64,000 bases of DNA from DASCOT01 sp965197275 (GCA_965197275.1 CBDAMQ010000019.1:62001-126000); one strand, 5' to 3'; positions 1 to 9,065 are shown, numbered from the stretch's first letter. Numbers and translations: made by a program. Notes: generated from the sequence alone by a model not told the origin.

Positions 1-1514
1 CTGAGACCGAGTATCTGCCTACCGGCAATGTGAATTTCGCCTTCGGCATGCTGATCCCGCCACCCGGCTACAACATGGATGAGTACCTCTCGATGTCGGA
101 GACGGTGAGCGACGCGATCCGTCCGTACTGGGAGGCTACCCCCGGTTCTCCCGAGGCGGCCCTGCTGGCGGCACCGCCAATCCGGCAGGATTTCTTCGCC
201 TCGTTTGCTGCCGGCGCGTTCATGGGCGTGATCGGATACGACCAGTACGCCGAACGCACCGGCGAGCTCATCCCCGTTATCCAGCAGGCCCTCGGGCGAA
301 TCCCCGGTACGTTCGGGGTCGTGCAGCAGCCGTCGATATTCCAGCGCGGGCCATCGGCCGGCCGCGCAATCGACATCGATCTGACCGGTCCCGACCTCAG
401 CCGGCTGCTGGCTCTTGGCGGGCGGGTGTTCGGAACCGTGATGGCGACGATACCTGGCGCCCAGGCACAGCCGATTCCGGGTCTCGATCTGGGCAACCCC
501 GAGATCCGCGTGGTTCCGGATCGCGAGCGCGCCGCCGAGCTCGGAATGACGGCAGCGGATCTCGGTTTCGCTCTCAATGCGCTCGTTGACGGGGTCAAGG
601 TCAGCGAGTACCAGTTCGAGGGACGGGCTGTCGATCTGATGTTGCGCGGGGCAACGCCCTACGCTGCGAGGTCGCAAGACATCGAAGCCCTCAACATCGC
701 CACGCCGTCGGGGCGCGTCGTCAGCGTCGGCGATGTCGGCCGGGTCGTAGAGACCAACGGTCCGACGCAGATCAACCGCATCGAGCGCCAGCGCGCCGTC
801 ACCATCCGCGTGCTGCCGGCGAGCGACATGCCGCTCGAGGCGGCGATGACCATTATCCAGGAGAGCGTCCTGGGGCCGATGCGGGCTGACGGGTCGCTGT
901 CGCTTCCCTACGAGGCGACGCTGGCCGGATCAGCCGACAAGCTGACCACTGCCCGGCAGGCGCTGCAGGGGAACATGCTGCTGGCCTTGGTGGTTACCTA
1001 CCTGCTGATGGCGGCCCTGTTCGAGTCGTTCCTCTACCCGTTCGTGATTCTGTTCTCGGTGCCGTTCGCAGCGCTCGGCGGCTTCGTCGGCCTGGGATTG
1101 GTCAACGCCTTCATCGCCCCGCAGGCGCTCGATGTCATCGCCATGCTCGGCTTCGTAATCCTGGTCGGCATCGTGGTGAACAACGCCATCCTGATCGTGC
1201 ACCAGACCCTCAATTACATGCGCGACCGCGGGCTGGGGCACCGCGAGGCGCTCCGCGACGCGGTATCCGACCGCGTCCGCCCGATCTTCATGAGCACCCT
1301 CACGTCGGTGATGGGCATGGCGCCGCTGGTAGTGGTCACCGGCGCCGGCAGCGAGATCTACCGTGGCCTAGGCGGTGTGGTGGTCGGCGGATTGGCGGTG
1401 TCGACGATCTTCACGCTGTTCCTGGTGCCGGCGGTGTTCTCGATCGTCATGGACGCCCGCGTTGCCGTGTTGCGGACCGTGCGCGGCAGCGACGAGGCCC
1501 GCATCCGCGTCTGA
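1..1514 (+). CDS. RND (HAE1/AcrB family) efflux pump inner-membrane subunit, C-terminal part only
   Basis: The reading frame is open to the left window edge (it reads ETEYLPTGNVNFAFG from base 3), so only about the last 500 residues of a roughly 1000-residue pump are present. The visible part holds the second periplasmic porter/docking region and the C-terminal membrane half, with long hydrophobic helices and the conserved segment LVGIVVNNAILIVH followed by DRVRPIFMSTLTSVMG, which are typical of transmembrane helices 10 to 12. RND pumps of this class are proton antiporters that work with a periplasmic adaptor and an outer-membrane channel; those partners would lie to the left of the window. 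The family is secure. Substrate cannot be told from the sequence. Confidence 0.93.
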   Translation, partial: ETEYLPTGNVNFAFGMLIPPPGYNMDEYLSMSETVSDAIRPYWEATPGSPEAALLAAPPIRQDFFASFAAGAFMGVIGYDQYAERTGELIPVIQQALGRIPGTFGVVQQPSIFQRGPSAGRAIDIDLTGPDLSRLLALGGRVFGTVMATIPGAQAQPIPGLDLGNPEIRVVPDRERAAELGMTAADLGFALNALVDGVKVSEYQFEGRAVDLMLRGATPYAARSQDIEALNIATPSGRVVSVGDVGRVVETNGPTQINRIERQRAVTIRVLPASDMPLEAAMTIIQESVLGPMRADGSLSLPYEATLAGSADKLTTARQALQGNMLLALVVTYLLMAALFESFLYPFVILFSVPFAALGGFVGLGLVNAFIAPQALDVIAMLGFVILVGIVVNNAILIVHQTLNYMRDRGLGHREALRDAVSDRVRPIFMSTLTSVMGMAPLVVVTGAGSEIYRGLGGVVVGGLAVSTIFTLFLVPAVFSIVMDARVAVLRTVRGSDEARIRV

Positions 1515-1515
1515 G

Positions 1516-1531
1516 CCGGCCCGTCGGCCGG
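1516..1531 (+). terminator. short GC hairpin after RND gene
   Basis: CCGGCC-CGTC-GGCCGG begins two bases after the pump stop codon. It is a perfect 6-bp stem with a 4-base loop but no T-run, so it is a weak or Rho-assisted terminator candidate only. Confidence 0.35.
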
Positions 1532-1653
1532 ATCGTCGCTTGAGCGGCGCTGATTGCGGATGGCTGCCGGCCACAGGATGATGGGCCGTCCGTTGTTGCC
1601 CCTCGTCCCTCTATCCATCGTCGGCGCCTCATCCGTCGTCAGCGCCTGAGCCC

Positions 1654-3906
1654 ATGAGCCAGAACCGTGCCGAGGTTGTCGATCGTAATCTGCGCGCTCT
1701 ACTCGCCGGCCAGCACCAACCGGTCGAGCGCGCCGATCGGCGGGCACCGGTGCGCGCCGGCGCTTCGCTCACCGGCCACCGGTTGCTCGACATCATCGAG
1801 TCGCAGTTCTCGGCGCGCCAGCTCGACCTCGAGGCACGACGCCTCAAGGACCGCGGCGAGGGCTATTACACGATCTCGAGCGCCGGTCACGAGGGCAATG
1901 CCGCCGTAGCAGCGGCGCTGCGGCCCACCGATCCGGCGTTTCTGCACTACCGGTCCGGTGCCTTCTTCGCTCAGCGGTCCAAGCAGGTGCCCGGGCAGAC
2001 GCCGATCTTCGACGTCTTGCTGTCGCTGTGTGCTGCTCGCGAGGAGCCCATCGCCGCCGGGCGCCACAAGGTGTTTGGAAGCCGCGCCCTGTGGATACCA
2101 CCGCAGACCAGCACGATCGCCTCACACTTGCCCAAGGCCACCGGTACGGCGTTCGCAATCGATCGTGGGCGTTTCCTCGGCCTGGACCTGCCGGTGCCCG
2201 ATGATGCGATCGTCGTTTGCAGCTTCGGCGACGCATCGCTGAACCACTCGACGGCACTCGGGGCGATCAACGCCGCGATGTGGGCTGCGCATCAGCACGT
2301 CCCGGTGCCGGTGCTCTGGGTGTGCGAGGACAACGGTGTCGGTATCTCGGTGCACACCCCGGAGCAGTGGATCGAGAGCACCTGGAGCAACCGGCCAGAC
2401 ATGGCCTACTTCGCTGCCGACGGGCTCGATCCGGTCGACACGTTCGAGCAGGCGGTGGCGGCGGCGCACGCCTGTCGTCGGCGCCGGGCACCGGTGTTCC
2501 TGCACCTGAAGCTGGTGCGCCTGCTGGGCCATGCGGGAACCGACCCGGAGCTCGCGTACCACGATATCGAGCGCATCAAGGCGGCAGAGGCGAACGATCC
2601 GTTGCTGCGTTCCTCCGAGGCGGCTTTGGCGAGCGGCGTGGCAAAGGCCGGAGAGCTCGAAGGGCTGTATGACGAGATCGGAGAGCGGGTGAGCGCCGCA
2701 GCGGCGCAGGCGGCGCGGCGCCCGCATCACGAGAGCGCGGCGTCGATCATGGATGCGCTGGCGCCCTACAGTCCGGTGTCGGTGACCGCCGTCGCCGAGC
2801 GCCGCGGCGATGCGCTCGCCCGCGTCGAGCACTGGCGTGGAGAGGATCGTCTGCCGGAGCGGCGCGAGCCCGAGCATCTCGCCAAGCTGATCAACTGGGG
2901 CCTTCACGATCTCGCCCTCGAATACCCCGAGCTGCTGGTATTCGGTGAGGACGTGGCCAAGCGCGGCGGCGTGTACGGCATTACGGCAGGTCTGTGGCAG
3001 AAGCTCGGCGGGGCGCGGGTCTTCAACACGTTGCTCGACGAGCAGAGCATCCTCGGCATGGCGATCGGGGCGGGGCACCTGGGCTTGTTGCCGATACCCG
3101 AGATCCAGTACCTGGCCTACTTCCACAACGCCTGCGACCAGATCCGTGGCGAGGCCGCGTCGCTGCAGTACTTCTCAGATGGGCAGTTCCGCAATCCGAT
3201 GGTGGTGCGGGTGGCCTGCTTCGGCTACCAGAAGGGCTTTGGCGGCCATTTCCACAACGACAACAGCATCGCTGCGCTGCGCGACATTCCGGGGCTCGTT
3301 CTCGCCGCGCCGTCACGCGGCGAGGATGCGGTCGGCATGCTGCGTACCTGCGTGGCGCTCGCCAAGGTCGATGGCCGCGTGTGCATGTTCCTGGAGCCGA
3401 TCGCTCTCTACATGACCCGCGACCTGCATGCGGATGGCGACGGCCTGTGGCGCGATCGCTATCCAGAGCCGGGCGCAGCGGTACCTCTCGGCACCGCACG
3501 GGTGTATGGCGACGGCGATGATCTGACGCTGGTCAGCTGGGCGAACGGCCTCTGGCGAACGCTCCGCGCGGCGCGCGTGCTGGAGCAGGAGCACGGCATT
3601 CGCGCCCGCACCATCGATCTGCGATGGTTGCTGCCGCTCGACACCGAGACGCTCCTGCGTGAGGTTCTGCACACCGGCAGGGCGCTGATCGTCGACGAAG
3701 GCAGACGAACCGGTGGGGTCGCCGAGTCGGTCATCACGGCGATTGTCGAGGGCGCCACCGACGATCGGCAACCATCGCTCGCCCGCTTGACCGGCGCCGA
3801 TACGTTCATCCCGCTGGGGCCGGCCTGGAATCATGTCCTGCCCTCGGAGGAGGAGATTGTTGCGCGGGCGACGCAGCTGGTGCAGGGCTCAGGGGAGCCG
3901 GCATGA
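1654..3906 (+). CDS. fused alpha/beta 2-oxoacid dehydrogenase E1 component (thiamine-diphosphate dependent)
   Basis: A 750-residue protein joining E1-alpha (about residues 50-380) and E1-beta (about 410-745). The alpha half carries the thiamine-diphosphate motif GDASLN at residues 192-197 and the GHEGNAAV...HYRSG substrate-loop region. The beta half opens with FGEDVAKRGGVYG, where Glu432 matches the cofactor-activating glutamate, and continues with DEQSILGMAIGAG and IVDEGRRTGGVAES. Members decarboxylate 2-oxo acids (branched-chain oxoacids or pyruvate) and hand the acyl group to a lipoyl E2. No E2 or E3 gene is adjacent. Instead the next gene, overlapping by 4 bases, is a FabD-like acyltransferase. 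Substrate is inferred only to the level of a branched-chain-type oxoacid. The start ATG has a weak ribosome site. Confidence 0.9.
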   Translation: MSQNRAEVVDRNLRALLAGQHQPVERADRRAPVRAGASLTGHRLLDIIESQFSARQLDLEARRLKDRGEGYYTISSAGHEGNAAVAAALRPTDPAFLHYRSGAFFAQRSKQVPGQTPIFDVLLSLCAAREEPIAAGRHKVFGSRALWIPPQTSTIASHLPKATGTAFAIDRGRFLGLDLPVPDDAIVVCSFGDASLNHSTALGAINAAMWAAHQHVPVPVLWVCEDNGVGISVHTPEQWIESTWSNRPDMAYFAADGLDPVDTFEQAVAAAHACRRRRAPVFLHLKLVRLLGHAGTDPELAYHDIERIKAAEANDPLLRSSEAALASGVAKAGELEGLYDEIGERVSAAAAQAARRPHHESAASIMDALAPYSPVSVTAVAERRGDALARVEHWRGEDRLPERREPEHLAKLINWGLHDLALEYPELLVFGEDVAKRGGVYGITAGLWQKLGGARVFNTLLDEQSILGMAIGAGHLGLLPIPEIQYLAYFHNACDQIRGEAASLQYFSDGQFRNPMVVRVACFGYQKGFGGHFHNDNSIAALRDIPGLVLAAPSRGEDAVGMLRTCVALAKVDGRVCMFLEPIALYMTRDLHADGDGLWRDRYPEPGAAVPLGTARVYGDGDDLTLVSWANGLWRTLRAARVLEQEHGIRARTIDLRWLLPLDTETLLREVLHTGRALIVDEGRRTGGVAESVITAIVEGATDDRQPSLARLTGADTFIPLGPAWNHVLPSEEEIVARATQLVQGSGEPA

Positions 3907-4955
3907 GCGAACGCGCCATCGTTTTCTGCCCCGGACGCGGTAGTTACACCGCCGCGCAGTTGGGATCGCTGCACCTGCTCCCCCACGAGCCTCGTTTCGA
4001 CGAGCTGCGAGCGGTGCTCGAGTCGGTGGACGAGCGTCGGGTTGAGGCGGGAGATGACGCGATCCTCGAGATGGATGCGGCAGACCGCTTTGGCTCCCGC
4101 TTTCTGCGCGGGGAGAACGCTGCGCCGCTCATCCTGGCGGTGACCGCGCTCGAGTTTCAGCGTCTCGATCTCGACAAGATCCGCGTCGTCGGGGTGGGAG
4201 GCAACTCGATGGGGTGGTATTCAGCGCTGTATTGCGCCGGCGCCTGGAGCATCGAATCGGTGTTCGAGGCGGTGCAGACGATGGGAGCCATGACGCGCGA
4301 CGGGACGATCGGCGGCCAGGTCGTGTACCCGGTGGTGGATCCGTCATGGCGTCGTGATCCTCAACGTGTCGAGGTGGTCCAGGAAGCACTCGCGTCGGCG
4401 GCCGAACGTGGTCATCGCGTCGGTCACTCCGTCCGTTTCGGCGGTTTCGCGGTGCTCTGGGGCGACGAGGAGGGCGTCGCCGCGATGCTGGGAGAGCTGC
4501 CGCGGGCGACGCTCGGTGAGCAGGAGTACCCGCTGCGGTTGCCCGGTAACTCGGCGTTTCATTCCGACCTCATGGCCGAGGCATCGGCCCGCGCCCGGGC
4601 GGAGCTTCCGGACCTGCCGTGGACGTGTCCCAGGCAGCCCCTCATCGACGGTCGTGGCGCCCAATGGCGTCCGCTGACAACCGAGGTCGACGCGCTGCGC
4701 GACTATACGTTCGGCCACCAGGTGCTCGAGACCTTCGATTTCACCGCCGCCGTGCGTACCGCTCTACGCGAGTATGCGCCGGATCGCATCATCGCGCTGG
4801 GCCCCGGCGAGTCGCTAGGTGGCGCCATTGCCCACGTTCTCGTACAGGAGCGTTGGCAGGGCATCAGCGGCCGAGAGGCATTTCTCGAGCGCCAGCGCGA
4901 CGACCCCATCGTGATCTCCCTGGCGCGCCCCGACCAGGCGCAGCGGGTCACCTAG
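3903..4955 (+). CDS. FabD-like acyltransferase with altered malonyl-binding residues
   Basis: A 350-residue protein of the ACP S-malonyltransferase fold. It aligns along its length with FabD: nucleophile motif GNSMG (Ser102) where FabD has GHSLG, then WYSALYCAG, the catalytic His in SAFHSDLM, and a C-terminal ALGPGESLGG like the FabD VGPG motif. Three key positions differ from Escherichia coli FabD: the oxyanion Gln of PGQGSQ is Arg12 (PGRGSY), the His before Ser is Asn, and the Arg that holds the malonyl carboxylate (R117, in EMRGK) is Met127 (QTMGA). Loss of that Arg is expected to favour an uncharged acyl group. It overlaps the E1 gene by ATGA, so the two are translationally coupled; transfer of the acyl product made by E1 is an inference. 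Confidence 0.82.
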   Translation: MSERAIVFCPGRGSYTAAQLGSLHLLPHEPRFDELRAVLESVDERRVEAGDDAILEMDAADRFGSRFLRGENAAPLILAVTALEFQRLDLDKIRVVGVGGNSMGWYSALYCAGAWSIESVFEAVQTMGAMTRDGTIGGQVVYPVVDPSWRRDPQRVEVVQEALASAAERGHRVGHSVRFGGFAVLWGDEEGVAAMLGELPRATLGEQEYPLRLPGNSAFHSDLMAEASARARAELPDLPWTCPRQPLIDGRGAQWRPLTTEVDALRDYTFGHQVLETFDFTAAVRTALREYAPDRIIALGPGESLGGAIAHVLVQERWQGISGREAFLERQRDDPIVISLARPDQAQRVT

Positions 4956-5174
4956 CGGGTCGTGTCGGCGATTCCACCTGCGGAGCTTGTCGACGGCACC
5001 AACATGCCGGTGATCTCGTTGCCGCTGTGCACCACGGACGGCGGCCGGCGACGGTTCGAAGGCAGGTGTCGAAGACGTCAGCCGCTAGCGGCACATCAGA
5101 AACAGGCGCATCATCGACTCCTGAGCACTGACCAGAAGACACTCACCGGAAGGACGCTGACTCGGAGGTTCATC

Positions 5175-6647
5175 ATGCCAAACGATCTGCCGCGCGACGC
5201 GGTGAAGGCGGCGCGCGGCGGGCTCCGCGTGCTGGCGGCGACTTGGCTCGTCGTCATCGTGCTGGCGATTACGCCGGCAATAGCATTTCAGGAGCAGGAG
5301 AGCTGGCGCGGTGTCGTTGATCTGACGTCGGCCGGGGGAGAGGAGCTAGAGCTCTTCGTCACCTTCACGCTCGGCGACCCGGTGACGGCCACCATCAGCA
5401 TTCCGGCACAGGAGGCGACGGATGTAGAACTGTCGGAGGTGGTCTATACGGCCGAGCGTATCGAGTTCGGGCTGGCTGCTGTAGGGGCTCGTTTCGTCGC
5501 CGACAGGGACGGCGACGCGGCGACGGGAACGCTGACACAGGGGCTGGAGTTGCCGCTGAACATGCGACGCACCGGCGGCGACGCAGCGGAGGCCGCGGCT
5601 GCCGCGGCGCCGAACCGGCCGCAGACGCCGCAGCCACCGTTTCCCTACCAGGCGCGCGACGTCAGCTATCCGACCCCTGATGAGGGCAACATGCTCGCCG
5701 GCACGCTGACGGTCCCCGCGGGATCCGGCCCGCATCCGGCGGTGCTGCTGATTACCGGCTCCGGCAGTCAGGACCGCGACAGCACGATCTTCCACCACAA
5801 GTCGTTCTGGGTGATCGCCGATCATCTGGGGCGCCGCGGCATCGCCGTGCTGCGCGTCGACGATCGCGGTGTCGGCGGCTCCGACGGTGTCCGCGCCGAT
5901 CTCACCAGCGCCGATTTCGCCCGCGACGTGCGCGCCGGCGTCGAGTTTCTCGAGACCCAGCCGGACATCGACGCCGGGCACATCGGGTTGATCGGGCACA
6001 GCGAGGGCGGCCTGATCGCACCGATGGTGGCTGCCGACGCCGACGACATTGCCTTCGTTGTGCTGCTCGCCGGTCCAGGTGTGAGCGGCGCCGAGCTCAT
6101 GCCGCTGCAGAACGAGATGCTGCTGCGGGCCGCCGGCGCCACCGACGCCCAGATTCGCACCCAGCTCGACGTGCTCGGCCGCCTGTATGCCGCCCTGAGT
6201 GGCGATGCGGAGGCGTCCGTCGTCGAAGCGGTGGTGGACAAGTTGCTCGACCTGCAGCTCGCCGGCGTGCCCGAGGCGCAACGTGCCGAGGTGCGGGACA
6301 ACGCTCGCGTCGCCGCTCTCCAGCAGGTCGGCAGCGCCTGGTTTCGCTACTTTCTGGTGGCCCAGCCGCGCGACTATCTGACCCGCGTAGGATGCCCGGT
6401 GCTGGCGCTTAACGGCACGCTCGATCTGCAGGTGAGCGCCGACCAGAACCTGGGCGCCATCGAGGCGGCGCTGGCCGAGGGCGGCAACAGTGACGTCACG
6501 ACGCGGCAGCTCGAGGGGCTGAACCATCTCTTTCAAAATGCCCGCACCGGGCAAGTAGCGGAGTACGCGCAGATCGAGGAGACCTTCGCACCCGAGGTGC
6601 TAGACCTGGTGACCGACTGGTTGCTCGAGCGCGTTAGCGGCCGCTAG
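5175..6647 (+). CDS. secreted alpha/beta hydrolase (serine esterase/aminopeptidase-like)
   Basis: A 490-residue protein. The chosen ATG at 5175 has CGGAGG six bases upstream and starts an N-terminal basic and hydrophobic signal segment (LVVIVLAITPAIAFQ); longer readings from further upstream lack signal-peptide logic. Residues about 30-150 form a beta-rich prodomain, followed by an Ala/Pro-rich linker, then an alpha/beta hydrolase with ITGSGSQDRD (oxyanion region), DDRGVGGSDG and nucleophile elbow GHSEGG (Ser276). A late Asp (NGTLDLQV) and His (GLNHLFQ) complete a plausible triad. It resembles family proteins annotated as peptidase S9-like or dienelactone-type hydrolases. Substrate unknown. 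The stop codon lies inside a perfect inverted repeat. Confidence 0.85.
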   Translation: MPNDLPRDAVKAARGGLRVLAATWLVVIVLAITPAIAFQEQESWRGVVDLTSAGGEELELFVTFTLGDPVTATISIPAQEATDVELSEVVYTAERIEFGLAAVGARFVADRDGDAATGTLTQGLELPLNMRRTGGDAAEAAAAAAPNRPQTPQPPFPYQARDVSYPTPDEGNMLAGTLTVPAGSGPHPAVLLITGSGSQDRDSTIFHHKSFWVIADHLGRRGIAVLRVDDRGVGGSDGVRADLTSADFARDVRAGVEFLETQPDIDAGHIGLIGHSEGGLIAPMVAADADDIAFVVLLAGPGVSGAELMPLQNEMLLRAAGATDAQIRTQLDVLGRLYAALSGDAEASVVEAVVDKLLDLQLAGVPEAQRAEVRDNARVAALQQVGSAWFRYFLVAQPRDYLTRVGCPVLALNGTLDLQVSADQNLGAIEAALAEGGNSDVTTRQLEGLNHLFQNARTGQVAEYAQIEETFAPEVLDLVTDWLLERVSGR

Positions 6648-6680
6648 CAGGCCGTGTTGAAGTGTGGCGGGCCTGCTAGC
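6643..6680 (+). terminator. 11-bp perfect inverted repeat containing the stop codon
   Basis: GCTAGCAGGCC (6643-6653) and GGCCTGCTAGC (6670-6680) are perfect arms around a 16-base loop. The hydrolase stop TAG (6645-6647) is inside the left arm. No T-tract follows. The same TAGCAGGCCGTG string also follows two other genes in the window (see findings). Confidence 0.55.
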
Positions 6681-6769
6681 GACTCGCGGGGTTGCCGGGC
6701 CGCCCGTCGCGGGTCTCCTTGCCCGCCGCGGTCGCGGAGCGCTTGCTCGGCGGAGTGTATCCTCGGTGC

Positions 6770-7333
6770 ATGCGACTGACGCGTCTGTACACCCGCAACG
6801 GCGACGGCGGCACGACGCGGCTCGCCGACGGCACCGACGTGCGCAAGGATTCGCCGCGGGTGGTGGCGTACGGCGAGGTCGACGAGCTCAACTCTCACAT
6901 CGGGAGTGCTCTCGCCATCGGCGTCGTGCCCCGACTGAGCGTCGAGTTACAGCGGCTGCAGAACGAGCTCCTGGACTTGGGCGGCGATTTGGCCACCCCC
7001 CTCGACGCCCAGATCGACTTTGCGGTGCCGCGCATCCAGGCGACGCAGGTGGCGCGGCTGGAGGCCTCGATCGACGAGCTCAACGAGGTGACCGGTGACC
7101 TCGAGAACTTCGTCCTGCCGGGGGGCGCCTCGGGTGCAGCGGCCCTGCACGTCGCCCGTACGGTGTGCCGGCGGGCCGAGCGCGCCGCAATCACGCTGGG
7201 CGCCGAGGAAGAGGTCGGCGACGTCGTGATTCCGTATCTGAACCGACTATCCGACCTGCTGTTCGCAATGGCCCGCTACGAGAATCACGAGCGTGGCGTG
7301 TCAGAGCCGATCTGGACGCCGTCCGGCGACTGA
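6770..7333 (+). CDS. cob(I)alamin adenosyltransferase, PduO type
   Basis: A 187-residue protein that transfers the adenosyl group of ATP to cob(I)alamin to make adenosylcobalamin. The start at ATG 6770 places the family-defining N-terminal motif LYTRNGDGGTT immediately after the initiator; an in-frame start 78 bases upstream would add residues unlike the family. Other hallmarks are DELNSHIG, LPGG(A)SGAAALHVARTVCRRAER and the C-terminal LNRLSDLLFAMAR. Length is normal for PduO-type enzymes. Its 3' end overlaps the convergent channel gene by 33 bases. No B12-dependent enzyme or cobalamin pathway gene lies next to it. Confidence 0.93.
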   Translation: MRLTRLYTRNGDGGTTRLADGTDVRKDSPRVVAYGEVDELNSHIGSALAIGVVPRLSVELQRLQNELLDLGGDLATPLDAQIDFAVPRIQATQVARLEASIDELNEVTGDLENFVLPGGASGAAALHVARTVCRRAERAAITLGAEEEVGDVVIPYLNRLSDLLFAMARYENHERGVSEPIWTPSGD

Positions 7334-8032
7334 TCGGTAGAAGTGGCCGGGTTCGGGGCGGTGCGATTCCTGCGACGTTGGTGCAGGGAGGTGGGCCGGG
7401 AACAGCATCCCGTACACCCAACCGGCGACGGCGATTCCGAACGGACGCGGCAGGGTGAGCGCCAGGACAACCGACACGGCTCCGGCACCCACCTGGATCA
7501 GGTGGGTGCCGATGAGCGAACGCGTCTCGTGCATCTCCACGGCGGTCAGCTGCAGTTCGTCGCCCCGTGACTTGGCGTGCGCCACCATCGCAGCGAGCAA
7601 GCCGTACACCGCCATGAACCCAACGCCGTAGATGACCATCAACCATTGCCATTCGCTGTTGCGCAGGACGCTCCAGTCACCGCCACCGCCGAAGATCTGC
7701 GCCAGCAGCGCCATCAGGAAGCGCAGTGGGTAAACGTAGAACAGCACCACGAACAGCAGCATGCCGTTGAGCCACACGGTCTTGGTGTCTCGGAGGCCGT
7801 AACGGCGGAAGAACAGGTAGTGCTGGTACCAGATGATCAAAAGGAACAGGAAGCTGATCGCGAACCCGGGGAAGCGGGCAAGGGCGGCAGTCAGATCCTG
7901 AAATGACGTCGGTGGATCTAGTGACACGATGAGGAGCGTCACCGCGAACGCGAAGACCGCGTCGCTCAGCGCCTCGATGCGAGACATACGCTCGCCGCGC
8001 CATCGGAAGTTCGCTGGTTCGGGGGGTCTCAT
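7301..8032 (-). CDS. TMEM175-like potassium channel (DUF1211)
   Basis: A 243-residue, six-helix membrane protein. It begins FRWRGERMSRIEALSDAVF, matching the RxxxFSDAVFAIAxT signature of bacterial TMEM175 channels in the first helix. Bacterial members form tetramers of one six-helix unit and conduct potassium. The remaining helices (FAISFLFLLIIWYQHYLFF, WLNGMLLFVVLFYVYPLRF, MVIYGVGFMAVYGLLAAM and two more) fit. Start chosen at ATG 8032; another in-frame ATG at 8059 is possible. It converges on and overlaps the PduO gene. Ion selectivity is not testable here. Confidence 0.85.
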   Translation of the reverse strand: MRPPEPANFRWRGERMSRIEALSDAVFAFAVTLLIVSLDPPTSFQDLTAALARFPGFAISFLFLLIIWYQHYLFFRRYGLRDTKTVWLNGMLLFVVLFYVYPLRFLMALLAQIFGGGGDWSVLRNSEWQWLMVIYGVGFMAVYGLLAAMVAHAKSRGDELQLTAVEMHETRSLIGTHLIQVGAGAVSVVLALTLPRPFGIAVAGWVYGMLFPAHLPAPTSQESHRPEPGHFYRSVAGRRPDRL

Positions 8033-8189
8033 CGCGCCGCGATCATAGCAGTCGGCCATTACGATCCCGCTCGCGGTCGTGGAGCACAGGTCCCGTCTTT
8101 CGGTGGCCCGGGCTTCGAGCGGGGGTGGACACAATACGAGCGGCATGTACGATGGGAGTCTCCCTAGGCCTCTCCCCCCAAGGGCGAGA

Positions 8190-8441
8190 ATGTTCTACAG
8201 GCCTCGACTGGTGCACCGGGTATACGCCTGGGTGCGCGGCTACTTCTGGATTCCGTGCCCGATCTGTAAGCGCGGGTTCGGCGAGCACGAGTGGCTGCCA
8301 GGCAACGAGCTGTGGCTCACGGCGCGCGACTCGGTCGCCGTGTGCCCGGATTGCGGTCCACAGGCGGCGGAGACCAACCGAGAGCAGGGGTTTCCGCCCA
8401 CCGCCCGCCCGACGGACGACGCCGCACCATCGATCTACTGA
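8190..8441 (+). CDS. small zinc-ribbon-like protein
   Basis: An 83-residue hypothetical. A compact N-terminal half reads VYAWVRGYFWIPCPICKRGF, and a second pair of cysteines follows in VCPDCG about 40 residues later, so a CPxC...CPxC zinc site is likely. The C-terminal tail is polar and Pro/Ala-rich. An upstream in-frame ATG at 8145 would add 15 residues; neither start has a strong ribosome site. No function can be given. It is divergent from the channel gene and convergent with the thioredoxin gene. Confidence 0.6.
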   Translation: MFYRPRLVHRVYAWVRGYFWIPCPICKRGFGEHEWLPGNELWLTARDSVAVCPDCGPQAAETNREQGFPPTARPTDDAAPSIY

Positions 8442-8457
8442 GGCGGTGCGCGTGACG

Positions 8458-8484
8458 ACCCGGCTCGTGGTTGCTGCGCCGGGT
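8458..8484. terminator. hairpin between convergent genes
   Basis: ACCCGGC (8458-8464) and GCCGGGT (8478-8484) form a perfect 7-bp stem with a 13-base loop in the 51-base gap between two convergent genes. It could serve both directions. No clear U-tract. Confidence 0.4.
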
Positions 8485-8492
8485 CCGGGCAG

Positions 8493-9065
8493 CTAGTCGG
8501 CGGCGCTTCCCGCCAGCAGCTGGTCGATCAGCACTCGAAGCTCTTCGTGCTTGGTCCGCACGGAGCCGATCCAGCGCTTACGTATCTGCCAGTCCGGATC
8601 GATCAGCAGGGTCGTCGGCAGGCCCCAGAGCGGGCCGAATCGCTCCTCGAACTCCGCCGTGCCCATGACCACCGTGTAGTCGATGCGGAAGCGATCGCGG
8701 CTAACGAATTCCTGCAGGGTCGAAGCGCCGCCCGATTGCACCGCGATGCCGATCACCTCGACGTCGTTGTCCCGATACTCGTCGTAGATCTCGTTGTAGC
8801 GCGGTATCTCCGTCAAGCAGGGTCCGCACCAGGAGGCCCAGACGTCGAGCACCACCACCTTGCCGCGCAGGCTCGACGAGCGCATCGGGGTGCCGTCGAG
8901 CCGATCGAGCACGAACGCGGCGGCGGGCGCGGGCGCATTGAGCGCCGCCATGCCCGCCGCGGCGACGGCTGGATCTCCCCCGTAGCCGGTGATCGCCAGC
9001 GTCCACGCCACCAGGGCGACGGTTGCGGCGACGGCTATCGAGGAGACGAGCTGCGGTCGGGACAT
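8493..9065 (-). CDS. TlpA/ResA-like membrane-anchored thioredoxin
   Basis: A 190-residue protein with an N-terminal membrane anchor or uncleaved signal (residues about 7-28) and a thioredoxin-like domain from about residue 45. The redox centre WASWCGPC has Cys80 and Cys83. GLPTTLLIDPDW supplies the cis-Pro loop (LPTT) and RKRWIG the last strand, as in TlpA/AlkC-type periplasmic disulfide reductases used for cytochrome c or oxidoreductase maturation. Its client is unknown; the neighbours are unrelated. The catalytic pair and topology are directly visible. Confidence 0.9.
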   Translation of the reverse strand: MSRPQLVSSIAVAATVALVAWTLAITGYGGDPAVAAAGMAALNAPAPAAAFVLDRLDGTPMRSSSLRGKVVVLDVWASWCGPCLTEIPRYNEIYDEYRDNDVEVIGIAVQSGGASTLQEFVSRDRFRIDYTVVMGTAEFEERFGPLWGLPTTLLIDPDWQIRKRWIGSVRTKHEELRVLIDQLLAGSAAD

